DNA of 64,000 nt from Anaerolineales bacterium HSG24. Its GTDB lineage: Bacteria; Chloroflexota; Anaerolineae; 4572-78; J111. Numbering within the stretch: the stretch's first letter is position 1; every line of letters begins with the position of its first letter. The stretch is from positions 1 to 64,000 of the forward strand of contig JAUCGB010000001.1 of assembly GCA_030377895.1 (NCBI GenBank), given 5' to 3'. Position numbers and translations under genes: made by a program. Under the pieces are notes generated by a model. The model had not been told where the DNA came from. It made no database searches and saw nothing but the letters and a program-made list of their open reading frames with translations. Below are positions 9,896 through 19,370 of the stretch, one piece after another.

Positions 9896-10105
9896 TTCAC
9901 GCCTCACATATTCACGTTTCACGCCTCACATATTCACGCTTCACGCCTCACATATTCACGTTTCACGCCTCACATATTCACGTTTCACGCCTCACATATT
10001 CACGTTTCACGCCTCACATATTCACGTTTCACGCCTCACATATTCACGTTTCACGCCTCACATATTCACGCTTCACGCCTCACATATTCACATTTCACGT
10101 CTCAC
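9896..10105. repeat. 22-bp tandem repeat array
   Basis: About 9.5 head-to-tail copies of a 22-bp unit (TTCACGCCTCACATATTCAC plus GT or GC) with almost no variation. The last partial unit overlaps the stop codon of the giant kinase gene (10102-10104). There are no spacers, so this is a minisatellite and not a CRISPR array. Similar single words (GTGAAACGTGA) occur beside other genes at 22686 and 43618. Slippage could vary the length, and read-through of the stop would enter the array. Confidence 0.9.
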
Positions 10106-13100
10106 AACGTAATAACAAAGGTAGTCCCCTGTTCCACGACACTTTCACACTCAATCATACCGCCTAACTTCTGTGTCACCAAATTATAAACGATATGCAT
10201 GCCCAAGCCGGTACCGCCTCGATTACGAGCCGTAGTGAAAAACGGTTCAAAAATGCGAGGTAAGTTTTCTGAGGGAATCCCTTTTCCATCATCACTATAA
10301 TGGATGATGACCTTGTTTGTCTCTTGCCCAACCGAAATCTGCAAGCGTCCCGATTCTCCCTCATCATAGCCATGTTTAACCGAGTTCATCATCAAATTGG
10401 TGATGATTTGGGCCAACGCCCCCGGATAGGTATCTAGTTCAATCAGTTCATTCCCCTCCACCACAATTTCATGGGCCGTTTGTTTCAGTTGGGGACGTAA
10501 ACTGAATAATATCTCATTCAGGTAGCCCACCACCTTGAAGGAGCGTCTTTCTAAGTTTGATTGGTCTACTGCCACCTGTTTGAAACTGCTGACCAGTTCG
10601 CTGGCCCGTTGCAAGTTCCGTAAAATCAACTCGCTACTCTTAACAGCTCCTTGCAGATAGCTCTGCAAGGCCATTTTACCCAGCTTACCCGCTTGATAGG
10701 CTTGGGATACCTTTTCGCTGTTATCTACCAAGGCCGAAGCCGTGGTCACCCCAATCCCGACTGGGGTATTAATCTCATGGGCCACCCCAGCCACCAGACC
10801 GCCCAACGCGGCCATCTTTTCCGCCTCTATCAGTTGGCTTTGGGTTGACCGCAGATTGTCCAACGTTGCTTGGAGTTCTTGAGTACGTTGTTCGACCAAT
10901 GTTTCAAGGTTATTATAGAGCAACGAGTTCTCCAACGAAACCGCCATCTGGCTCGACAACATTTTCAGCAAGACCAACCGTTCCGGCGTAAACGCCCCTT
11001 TGCTCAGGTTGTTTTCCAGATACAGCACTCCGCTAGTCCGCCCCTGATTGAGCAATGGCATACACAACACCGATTTCGGTTCTATTTTGTCGATATATTC
11101 TGCCCGCGCAAACTGCTCACTGGTCATGGCATCATTCAACACCACATCCTCTTGGGTACGGATAACATAAGTGACAATGGAAACCGATAGCTCTGGGTCT
11201 TGACTTGCCCCACCCACCTGTTTAATCGGGATGGCTTGAAGCAACTCTATCACTTCGGGGTTGATTTCCAACTTGGCTTGCAAGAGCCACTGCTCATCCT
11301 GTTGTAAAATCAGTAAGCCTCGTTGCGCCCCCGCGTTCTCCACCACAATCCGCATCATTTTTTCTAGCAAACGGCTCAACTTTATCTCACCAGAGATGAT
11401 TTTGGTGGCTTTTATGACACTCTCTAAATCAAGTTGCCCAGAAACGCTGGTGTTACTACTAGTACTGCCATGTGTATACATGGTGGTAAATAAAGTTTGT
11501 GTGATTGAGGTTTGCATGGTTGTGGTCGGACGATTTAGCAGAGTGGGGTATTTTTCCTCCAAATCCTTTGCTTTGGCAGTGGCTCCCCAGCGTTGATAAG
11601 CATAGTGGGCTTCTCGCATGTAATCCATAGCCACCCGATCGAGTCCTTGAGCGAAATAGAATTTGGCTGCCCGTTCGTTGCCCAGAGCTTCACTTTGGGT
11701 ATATTCATGCTTCTTAGCTGATTGAATGCCTTGTTCATACAACTTCATAGCCTCAAGTGGACGATTCTCTATTCTAGCTTTTTCAGCTTGTAATATCAGA
11801 TAGCTATGCAAAAAATTCGCTTCACACTGGTTAGCAAGAAGTTTTAGATTCTCCATACACTCATCTAATATCTCCATGTATTCTTGCTGTTTTGTAGATG
11901 ATACTTGTTCGTACAGGTCTGATACTGTCAAACCCGCAAATAGATGATAATCACTAAGGTAAACAAAATCAACCATCCCACCAGCCATCCATTTAGCTCG
12001 TTCGTGAACAAAGGGTAGCGCATCCTCAAACAACTCAAAAATTACTAAAGGTAACATCTGGTATCTTTTCGCATAACCTACAAGAGTCGGAGCTACCGGG
12101 CCAAAAATCTCAATGTAACCTGCCACAGTAAAATCACCATGATCAAGGCTATCCTTATTCGCTGTTTGACCTTTGAGACATTTCGCAAATCCACCCACCA
12201 AATTAGCCAAGAGTAACATTGGGACATCATTGGTTTTGGTTAATAAAGTAACAGCTCGTTCATATTCAACTAGAGTCTCATCTATACTGATAGGGGTAAG
12301 AAGCCTAATTATTCCGGTATAGGCATATCCAGCAAAGGCCAAGTCCCCTACTTCAAGACCAGCTCGGTAAGACATTTGTTGATATTCCACCCCAACCTTA
12401 AGAGGTTCTTTGAGAATGGCAAACCAAGCAGCCATGTGATAGACCTTGCTTTTCACACTTTGATCGGTAGACTTCTCTAAATGAAGTCTTAGTCCCAGAT
12501 CAGTAACATCGTAGGCCGCCTCAAGATTATTCAACACAAGAGCCTCTGTAAAACTATGAAAAACATAGCTGGCAGGTACAGAATCTGACAGTCCATATTC
12601 GATAGATATATTTACCATCTTGGTTGTACATAGAGCAAGTAATTGAGGAACCCCGAGGACTATTGCTACCATAACCTTGCCCATTGCTTGAGAGCATACT
12701 TTCATTTCCTCATCTTCCATAGGAGGTAAATCCCATAAATCCTTTATCTGCCGAGACTGCATATTTTCCTTATAAAGGGCTAACTCGGTTTCTGTGGCTT
12801 TTTTAATTAGCTCTGTTTGCTCTACAGCAGGTATGTTTAGACCAAATAGATTAAGCACTTCTCTTGTTACTGCTATCGCATCAGGATATTGACCTTGTCC
12901 GACCAATTGGGCAATTTTGATGATATAAACAGCAGCCTTATCAAATTTTGATATTGCTCTTTCCAAAGCAATATTCAACAGTTCATTCGACCGGTCATGG
13001 TTACCTACCAAAAACTCGGCCTCTCCCTGCTCTTTATACAGTTCAAACATCAGACGATAATGAGTTGCCCAAGTCTTCTTACCTAACAACGATCTGCCTA

Positions 13101-15489
13101 AAACAAAATAATCAATGGCCGACTGATAAGCATTAGCCTGCTTGGCCTTCTTTCCGGCCAACAGATTCAATTCAGCCAACTGGTTACGTTCAGTCTGAGC
13201 CTCAATCAACTGATGGCCCTGGTTCAATTGATTGACAATATCAAAGATGTATTCTTCTTGTTCCTCAGCCGGAATACTACCCAACATCAACCGTCCTATG
13301 TGATAATGAACCGTCTGCCGCTCCACCTCCGGTATCATTGAATAAGCTGCTTGTTGAATTCGGTCATGAGCAAATTTATAGCTGGCCTCAAGTTCATCGG
13401 CAATCCCTTCCACGTCCAGTTCCAGCAAGGCATAATCCTCACTTAAGGGCAACACCAACCCGGAGGCAATCGACTCGGCTAAGGCGGTGGCGGTGGCATG
13501 GGACGTTCTCTCAGAGACAACGGCTAAGGTGCTTAACTCAAACTGATTGCCAATACAGGCGGCCTGTTTTAGCACATGCTGACATTCAGCCTCAAGTTGG
13601 CTGACCTTTTCGGTCATCAACTCAACCACATTATCGGTCATCTGACGGGCCGTTATCTGCTCTAAGTCCCATATCCAACGCCCTGCGGTCAGGTCAAAAT
13701 TTATCAGGTTTTCATAATAGAGGGCCTTTAAGAACTCGGTTAAAAAGAAGGGGTTGCCGCCCGTTTTTTGATACACCAATTCAGCTAAAGTCGTCACCTC
13801 GGTGGTGGGTTGATGCACTGTTTCGGATATCAAGCGGGTCACATGCTCAAGGGGCAAGGGGGCTAAAGTCAGTTGGTTGATGGGGATGTCAGCCTTTTTA
13901 ATATCAACCAAAGTTAACAACAACGGATGCCCGGCAGACACTTCATTGTCTCGGTACGCGCCTATCAGATACAGATAATGACTATCACCGGAGGTCATCA
14001 ACAACTCCAGCAGTTTCAGCGAGGCTTCATCAGCCCATTGTAGATCATCCAAAAACAGCACCAACGGATGCTCCGGTTGGGTGAACACTCCAATAAAATT
14101 CTGGAACACCAGATTAAATCGGTTTTGACTCTCCACCGGGCCAAGCTCTGGCACGGCGGGTTGTGGGCCAATAATCAGCTCCACCTCTGGAATAATATCA
14201 ATGATGAGTTGACCATTAGGCCCGAAAGCTGTTAGCAGTTTATCTTTCCAAACCGCTATCTGCTCTCCTCGCTCGGTCAACAACTGCTTGATGAGCATCC
14301 GAAATGCCTGAATGAGAGAGGTGTATGGAATATTACGCTGATATTGGTCAAATTTACCGGCTAAAAAGTAGCCCTGTTGGGCGGTGATTGGTTTATGAAT
14401 CTCTTGAATTAAAGCCGATTTGCCAACCCCAGAGTAACCAGCCACCAATATCATATCGGCTGAACCTGTTTTGATAACCTGCTCAAATCCTTGGAGCAAA
14501 GTTCTTATTTCGGCCTGTCGTCCATACAGTTTTTGGGGAATTTGAAACTTGTCCGATACATCCTGCTGACCCAAAGCAAACCCCTCAACCACCTCAGCCG
14601 TTTCGAGGACGCGCAAACAGTGCGCCAAGTCAGCTTTGAGACCATAAGCGGATTGATAGCGGTCTTCGGCGTTCTTGGCGAGAAGTTTTAGAATAATATC
14701 CGAAACAATCTCAATTAAGGTTTGGGTTGGTTCAGTGAGGATTTTGTTTTGCTGAGTGGTAGTTTGTAACACAATGGTTTGGGGGGGAACGGGTTGTTTG
14801 GCAATATGATTATGAATAAGCTCCAACGCATCATGCCCCTGAAACGGTAACTGTCCGGTGAGCAGTTCATACAACATCACCCCTAACGAGTATAAATCGG
14901 TACGATAATCGACCCCGCGATTCATGCGACCCGTCTGCTCTGGCGAGATGTAAGCCAAGGTGCCTTCCAACACCTCCGGGTTGCGGAAGGTTGGCAACTC
15001 CCGTGATAAGCGGGTTGATAGACCAAAATCTATCAGTTTTACCTCACCCGTTTCTGGGTTTAACACAATATTGGCTGGGTTGATGTCTTTGTGAATAACC
15101 TCATGTTGATGTACCTGCCCCAAAATATCACTGATTTGGATAGCCAAGTGCAAGAACTCAGCCACAGGCAACTGCCCACCCAACTTTAACTGCTTGAGTG
15201 AGTGTCCACCAAAATCCTCCACCACCATTATCAAGCTATTGTGGTAGGATTCTAGGCCATATACTTTGACCACCCCAGGCAGTTCCACACTGCGGGTTAG
15301 CTCATACTCTTGGTGATAGTTGGACAGTTGTTTGGGGGTTGGATACTCACCCTGCAACATCTTGAGGATAACCGCCTGACTATCCGCTTCCCTTATTCCG
15401 CGATAGACTTGGGAGTTGCTACTTTCATAAATCTGTTCATTGATTTGGTAACCTTCTATAGTTAGTATAATATTACTCCTAAAACACAT
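10102..15489 (-). CDS. Ser/Thr kinase - AAA ATPase - GAF - histidine kinase fusion
   Basis: About 1.8 kaa, of the trifunctional type known from cyanobacteria and Chloroflexota. Numbered from the GTG at 15543, a Ser/Thr kinase domain spans about 35-315, with AVILK, catalytic HKD at 151-153 and DFG at 172-174, all intact. An AAA_16/STAND ATPase follows with GYSGVGKS at 369-376, then a long helical TPR-like stretch. GAF is near 1330-1500. HisKA contains AHEINTP and HATPase_c ends in GGTGLGM. The start is uncertain. Homologs begin with Met four residues before the GY of the first strand; here that codon is ATA (15466-15468), seven bases after AGGAG. The nearest ATG (15489) overlaps that Shine-Dalgarno site, and the GTG at 15543 has none. 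It lies about 70-90 bp after the A-type ATPase gene. Confidence 0.9.
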   Translation of the reverse strand: MCFRSNIILTIEGYQINEQIYESSNSQVYRGIREADSQAVILKMLQGEYPTPKQLSNYHQEYELTRSVELPGVVKVYGLESYHNSLIMVVEDFGGHSLKQLKLGGQLPVAEFLHLAIQISDILGQVHQHEVIHKDINPANIVLNPETGEVKLIDFGLSTRLSRELPTFRNPEVLEGTLAYISPEQTGRMNRGVDYRTDLYSLGVMLYELLTGQLPFQGHDALELIHNHIAKQPVPPQTIVLQTTTQQNKILTEPTQTLIEIVSDIILKLLAKNAEDRYQSAYGLKADLAHCLRVLETAEVVEGFALGQQDVSDKFQIPQKLYGRQAEIRTLLQGFEQVIKTGSADMILVAGYSGVGKSALIQEIHKPITAQQGYFLAGKFDQYQRNIPYTSLIQAFRMLIKQLLTERGEQIAVWKDKLLTAFGPNGQLIIDIIPEVELIIGPQPAVPELGPVESQNRFNLVFQNFIGVFTQPEHPLVLFLDDLQWADEASLKLLELLMTSGDSHYLYLIGAYRDNEVSAGHPLLLTLVDIKKADIPINQLTLAPLPLEHVTRLISETVHQPTTEVTTLAELVYQKTGGNPFFLTEFLKALYYENLINFDLTAGRWIWDLEQITARQMTDNVVELMTEKVSQLEAECQHVLKQAACIGNQFELSTLAVVSERTSHATATALAESIASGLVLPLSEDYALLELDVEGIADELEASYKFAHDRIQQAAYSMIPEVERQTVHYHIGRLMLGSIPAEEQEEYIFDIVNQLNQGHQLIEAQTERNQLAELNLLAGKKAKQANAYQSAIDYFVLGRSLLGKKTWATHYRLMFELYKEQGEAEFLVGNHDRSNELLNIALERAISKFDKAAVYIIKIAQLVGQGQYPDAIAVTREVLNLFGLNIPAVEQTELIKKATETELALYKENMQSRQIKDLWDLPPMEDEEMKVCSQAMGKVMVAIVLGVPQLLALCTTKMVNISIEYGLSDSVPASYVFHSFTEALVLNNLEAAYDVTDLGLRLHLEKSTDQSVKSKVYHMAAWFAILKEPLKVGVEYQQMSYRAGLEVGDLAFAGYAYTGIIRLLTPISIDETLVEYERAVTLLTKTNDVPMLLLANLVGGFAKCLKGQTANKDSLDHGDFTVAGYIEIFGPVAPTLVGYAKRYQMLPLVIFELFEDALPFVHERAKWMAGGMVDFVYLSDYHLFAGLTVSDLYEQVSSTKQQEYMEILDECMENLKLLANQCEANFLHSYLILQAEKARIENRPLEAMKLYEQGIQSAKKHEYTQSEALGNERAAKFYFAQGLDRVAMDYMREAHYAYQRWGATAKAKDLEEKYPTLLNRPTTTMQTSITQTLFTTMYTHGSTSSNTSVSGQLDLESVIKATKIISGEIKLSRLLEKMMRIVVENAGAQRGLLILQQDEQWLLQAKLEINPEVIELLQAIPIKQVGGASQDPELSVSIVTYVIRTQEDVVLNDAMTSEQFARAEYIDKIEPKSVLCMPLLNQGRTSGVLYLENNLSKGAFTPERLVLLKMLSSQMAVSLENSLLYNNLETLVEQRTQELQATLDNLRSTQSQLIEAEKMAALGGLVAGVAHEINTPVGIGVTTASALVDNSEKVSQAYQAGKLGKMALQSYLQGAVKSSELILRNLQRASELVSSFKQVAVDQSNLERRSFKVVGYLNEILFSLRPQLKQTAHEIVVEGNELIELDTYPGALAQIITNLMMNSVKHGYDEGESGRLQISVGQETNKVIIHYSDDGKGIPSENLPRIFEPFFTTARNRGGTGLGMHIVYNLVTQKLGGMIECESVVEQGTTFVITL

Positions 15490-15555
15490 AAGAACTATCA
15501 GACTAACGGCAAATACCGCGCCAACGCCACATCGCCGAGTCACTGACTCGCTGAA

Positions 15556-17166
15556 TTACACCCACCCAATCGCCACCACAGTCACATCGACACCATCAAT
15601 CCTCTCCATGCCGGATAGCTGGGTTAGCACTTCTTCATCTAATATTGGCACGAAGACGGCCATGGTGATGTTGTCTAAACCTAAACTTTTGGCATATTGG
15701 GACGCTTTTCCTTTGTCTAGATCCAAGCGATATTTATCCACAAAACTCTTGATTTCAATGATACCTTCCTTGCCTTCATATCTTAGATGAATGTCTACCT
15801 TGCCGTTACCTGTCGGGAACTCTGGGCTAATCACACATCGCCAAGCTGCCGACTGAAGCCAACTGAACAGATGAAAATGGCCCACAGCCTCAGTCAACTG
15901 TAAATCGGTCTCACGACGGGGCTGTTTTTTCCAAGTGTTGTGTCCTGCGGCTTTCAATCGAACCAGATAATCCTTGTATCGTTGCAACAAGGCTGGCAAA
16001 TCAAAGTTCTTCTTGGTCGGGTCAAACACATCGGCCAGATCATCACCCACTTTAATCGCCAGTGGGCGGCGGGTATGATTCACAAAATCACGCTTTAGGG
16101 CATTGTAGATTCGGGTTTGGATAAACGGTGAACTAAAACGGCAAATTTCACCCAGTTCACCGTTGGAATACTCAACTGTTTCAGTACCAATGATGCCATT
16201 CATATACATGTGGTTATGTAAAAGATCATCAAACGAAAAGGGAATGTTGGATTGAGAAAACAGTTCCATCAGAAAGCTCGTATATTTTGGGTCTCTGGCT
16301 TTGGCTATCAAGTTCATTACTGTGTTGTTTGGCTCAACGAAACGAGCTTTCAGCCAAACCAGTTTCCATGCTTTCTCACCGATAGGTTTGTCGGGGTCTA
16401 AATTATAATTTTTTGTCAGCAGTTCACCGAACCAGCTAACTAGTCCGGGCTGACCTTTAGTCACATAGTATATCCGCTCAATGACCTGATCCTCCACAAT
16501 CTGACCGCTTTCTCGTTCGTACCATTTATACATTGACTCTACTTCGGCAAAGGTCAGATTGGGGACATGCAAACTACGTTGCACATTAAAAGGGGAACCA
16601 CTCCGGCTCTCAACCCCCAATACCGCCCGCACCCCGACCAGTGCCAACCCATGTAGCAGACAACTTTTCTCGCCACTCAACTTGCCCCGCTCGTTCATCC
16701 GACGACCATACATATTTCTGAACTCATTGGCAAAATTGTTGATGAACTGTTCTCCCATCGAGTCAAACTCATCCAGAATCAATATCACTGGTTTATCGAA
16801 ATAGGTGTGGGAAAACAAACTTTTCAAATCTTCCCATGATGTAAGGTATGGAAAATCCTTACCAAACCCGTCCCGTAACTCTTCGATAAATACCTTTAAG
16901 ACCCCTTGGTCATTTTTAGCAGTTTTGGTGGATTGCAAGGTCAGAATTGCCACCTCAAAATCATCACGTTCCATGATCTGGTCAACAATCTGGCGCATGA
17001 CCCAACTCTTGCCTGTCTGCCGAGCAGCCCACACGGTTATGTAGTGACCGCCGTACTCCGGTTCATCCCCAAGCAGTTGATTGTAGCCCCATTCAATTAA
17101 TTCCTTACGAGGGACATAGTAATTAACATTGGTGCTTATTTCTTCATAAGAACTAAATGTTCGCAT
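15556..17166 (-). CDS. AAA ATPase fused to PD-(D/E)XK nuclease-like domain, A-type (copy 3)
   Basis: 536 aa. Walker A reads AARQTGKS and Walker B LILDEFD; the C-terminal KVDIHL...EIK nuclease core is intact. The N-terminus (ISTNVNYYVPRKELIEWGYN) matches copy 4 and differs from copies 1 and 2. The middle (KNYNLDPD to about 373) matches copy 1. AAGGAG precedes the ATG. It is the downstream member of the second pair, 88 bp after copy 4 and just before the giant kinase. The 88-bp gap holds a half family D repeat and a perfect palindrome. Some residues differ from the other copies (KYTSFLMELF, NTWKKQP), so it is drifting but still open. Confidence 0.88.
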   Translation of the reverse strand: MRTFSSYEEISTNVNYYVPRKELIEWGYNQLLGDEPEYGGHYITVWAARQTGKSWVMRQIVDQIMERDDFEVAILTLQSTKTAKNDQGVLKVFIEELRDGFGKDFPYLTSWEDLKSLFSHTYFDKPVILILDEFDSMGEQFINNFANEFRNMYGRRMNERGKLSGEKSCLLHGLALVGVRAVLGVESRSGSPFNVQRSLHVPNLTFAEVESMYKWYERESGQIVEDQVIERIYYVTKGQPGLVSWFGELLTKNYNLDPDKPIGEKAWKLVWLKARFVEPNNTVMNLIAKARDPKYTSFLMELFSQSNIPFSFDDLLHNHMYMNGIIGTETVEYSNGELGEICRFSSPFIQTRIYNALKRDFVNHTRRPLAIKVGDDLADVFDPTKKNFDLPALLQRYKDYLVRLKAAGHNTWKKQPRRETDLQLTEAVGHFHLFSWLQSAAWRCVISPEFPTGNGKVDIHLRYEGKEGIIEIKSFVDKYRLDLDKGKASQYAKSLGLDNITMAVFVPILDEEVLTQLSGMERIDGVDVTVVAIGWV

Positions 17167-17188
17167 GATTTTCTCCTTTTTGTTCTAT

Positions 17189-17244
17189 AGTCTTTCAGAT
17201 AAAGATTTTCAGGATACCTGTCAGGTTTTCAAAACCTGACAGGT
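17189..17244. repeat. Half family D repeat plus 29-bp perfect palindrome
   Basis: GTCTTTCAGATAAAGATTTTC (family D end) is followed by a palindrome at 17216-17244 in which ACCTGTCAGGTTTT pairs with AAAACCTGACAGGT. It occupies the same relative place, just upstream of an ATPase gene, as the repeat at 5841. On the minus strand it would form a hairpin between copy 4 and copy 3. Confidence 0.7.
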
Positions 17245-17254
17245 CTGTATATAA

Positions 17255-18865
17255 TTATACCCACCCAATCGTCACCACAGTCACATCGACACCATCAATC
17301 CTCTCCATGCCGGATAGCTGGGTCAGCACTTCTTCATCTAATACTGGCACGAAGACGGCCATGGTGATGTTGTCTAATCCTAAACTTTTGGCATATTGGG
17401 CCGCTTTTCCCTTGTCTAAATCCAAGCGATATTTATCCACAAAACTCTTGATTTCAATGATACCTTCCTTGCCTTCATATCTTAGATGAATGTCTACCTT
17501 GCCGTTACCTGTCGGGAACTCCGGGCTAATCACACATCGCCAAGCTGCCGACTGAAGCCAACTGAACAGATGAAAATGGCCCACGGCCTCAGTCAACTGC
17601 AAATCGGTCTCACGACGGGGCTGTTGCTTCCAAGGGTTGTGTCCTGCGGCTTTCAATCGAACCAGATAATCCTTGTATCGTTGCAACAAGGCTGGCAAAT
17701 CAAAGTTCTTCTTGGTCGGATCAAACACATCGGCCAAATCATCCCGCGGCTCAATGGCTAAAATCTGGCTCCTCGACACCAAATCATGGCCCAACGCATC
17801 ATAGATACAATCTTGGATAAAAGGGGAGCTGAATCGACAAAGATTGATAACTTTTCCGTTTGATTGTCGGGCTGTTTCTGGAACTATAATACCGTTCATA
17901 TATAAGTAGTTGTGGGTGGGATTGTGAAAAGAGAAAATGATATTCGGTTTGGTAAACAGTTCCAATAGATAACCCATATATTCTGGGTCTCTGGCTTTGG
18001 CTATCAGATTCATCACCGTGTTATTCGGTTCAAGATAGCGGGCACTATTCCAAGCCATCTCCCATGCTTCCCAATCTATGGGAGGTTGCTTTGGTTTCGG
18101 AGTATAATCTCTGGTTAGCAGTTCACCGAACCAGCTAACTAGTCCGGGCTGACCTCTGGTCACATAGTAGAGCCGCTCAATGACCTGATCCTCCACTATC
18201 TGACCACTTTCCCGTTCATACCATCGGTACATCGACTCCACTTCAGCAAAGGTCAGATTGGGGACATGCAAACTACGTTGCACATTGAAGGGCGAACCAC
18301 TCCGGCTCTCAACCCCCAACACCGCCCGCACCCCAACCAGTGCCAACCCATGTAGCAAACAACTTTTCTCGCCACTCAACTTGCCCCGTTCGTTCATCCG
18401 ACGACCGTACATATTCCTGAACTCATTGGCAAAATTGTTAATGAACTGTTCTCCCATCGAGTCAAATTCATCCAGAATCAATATCACTGGTTTGTCGAAA
18501 TAGGTATGGGAAAACAAACTTTTCAAATCTTCCCATGATGTAAGGTCTGGAAAATCTTTGCCAAACCCATCCCGCAACTCTTCGACGAATACCTTTAAAA
18601 CCCCTTGTTCATTTTTAGTAGTTTTGGTGGATTGCAAGGTCAGAATTGCCACCTCAAAATCATCACGTTCCATGATCCGATCAACAATCTGGCGCATGAC
18701 CCAACTCTTGCCTGTCTGCCGAGCAGCCCACACGGTTATGTAGTGACCGCCGTACTCCGGCTCATCCCCAAGCAGTTGATTGTAGCCCCATTCAATCAAT
18801 TCCTTACGAGGGACATAGTAATTAACATTGGTGCTTATTTCTTCATAAGAACTAAATGTTCGCAT
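17255..18865 (-). CDS. AAA ATPase fused to PD-(D/E)XK nuclease-like domain, B-type (copy 4)
   Basis: 536 aa; first gene of the second pair. It has Walker A AARQTGKS, Walker B LDEFD, the B-type middle (TRDYTPKP to about 373) shared with copy 2, and the same nuclease-like C-terminus. AAGGAG lies before the ATG. A candidate -10 TATAAT is at 18891-18896 on the minus strand, giving a short leader. A perfect CIRCE operator lies 134 bp upstream. If that operator is used, this pair and perhaps the kinases behind it would be induced by protein-folding stress through HrcA. What it cuts or remodels is unknown. Confidence 0.88.
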   Translation of the reverse strand: MRTFSSYEEISTNVNYYVPRKELIEWGYNQLLGDEPEYGGHYITVWAARQTGKSWVMRQIVDRIMERDDFEVAILTLQSTKTTKNEQGVLKVFVEELRDGFGKDFPDLTSWEDLKSLFSHTYFDKPVILILDEFDSMGEQFINNFANEFRNMYGRRMNERGKLSGEKSCLLHGLALVGVRAVLGVESRSGSPFNVQRSLHVPNLTFAEVESMYRWYERESGQIVEDQVIERLYYVTRGQPGLVSWFGELLTRDYTPKPKQPPIDWEAWEMAWNSARYLEPNNTVMNLIAKARDPEYMGYLLELFTKPNIIFSFHNPTHNYLYMNGIIVPETARQSNGKVINLCRFSSPFIQDCIYDALGHDLVSRSQILAIEPRDDLADVFDPTKKNFDLPALLQRYKDYLVRLKAAGHNPWKQQPRRETDLQLTEAVGHFHLFSWLQSAAWRCVISPEFPTGNGKVDIHLRYEGKEGIIEIKSFVDKYRLDLDKGKAAQYAKSLGLDNITMAVFVPVLDEEVLTQLSGMERIDGVDVTVVTIGWV

Positions 18866-19370
18866 AATTTTCTCCTTTTTATTCTATATAATTATACCCA
18901 CCAAAAGCAATCCAAATAACATGCTGAAAATAATTTTATCACAGAATTTACTGCAAGCCTAATGTAATTAGTAAAATTATTTTCACCGAAGGTTATTTTT
19001 AGCACTCTCATCCATCGAGTGCTAACGATTTTGAGCTAAATATGTGTAACCAAAGAAAAAGGTAGGGTCAGAGAAAAAGTAGGCCTAAACCGCAGAGGTG
19101 CGAAGAAAAAGAAAAAGCGTTTTTACGGTGTAATCTCTAAGTACAGGACAAAACTGCGCCCTATACCTATTCAGCCGTTGTTTTATAGCCCTGAAATTTA
19201 TTTCAGGGCGGTTTTGGGCATCAACTTTTTTAGGTGTAATCTGTAAAACGGGGTGATTTAGTCACACAGGGGATGGCTATCAATGGCGTTAGGATCGTCT
19301 TTGTTGGCAGATCATTGAACCTCCCCCGACAATTTCATATCCAGGTTATCAGATGTAAAATCGTAAAATC
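18866..19370. other. Intergenic region with CIRCE and repeat fragments
   Basis: 505 bp between divergent transcription to the left and a convergent end on the right. Besides the CIRCE it holds a fragment of the family C end (TACAGGACAAAAC, 19142) and a perfect 10-bp-stem palindrome at 19188-19209 (GCCCTGAAAT / ATTTCAGGGC). No ORF with coding character was seen. Confidence 0.7.
18999..19025. promoter_or_regulatory. CIRCE element (HrcA operator)
   Basis: Perfect match to the CIRCE consensus TTAGCACTC-N9-GAGTGCTAA. HrcA binds this palindrome to repress groESL and dnaK operons. No chaperone gene is in the window. The only gene reading away from it is the minus-strand ATPase-nuclease at 18865; on the plus strand the next gene (19371-22676) is convergent. 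It is therefore either a regulator of the ATPase pair or a relic of a lost heat-shock promoter. Confidence 0.85.

Noticed and set aside
9896..10105. CRISPR-like array
   Set aside because: Repeats are head to tail with no spacers, and no cas gene is nearby.
9865..10167. 100-codon plus-strand ORF with repeated HASHIHVSRLTYSRFTP units
   Set aside because: It is a translation of the 22-bp tandem repeat; no ribosome site and no family.
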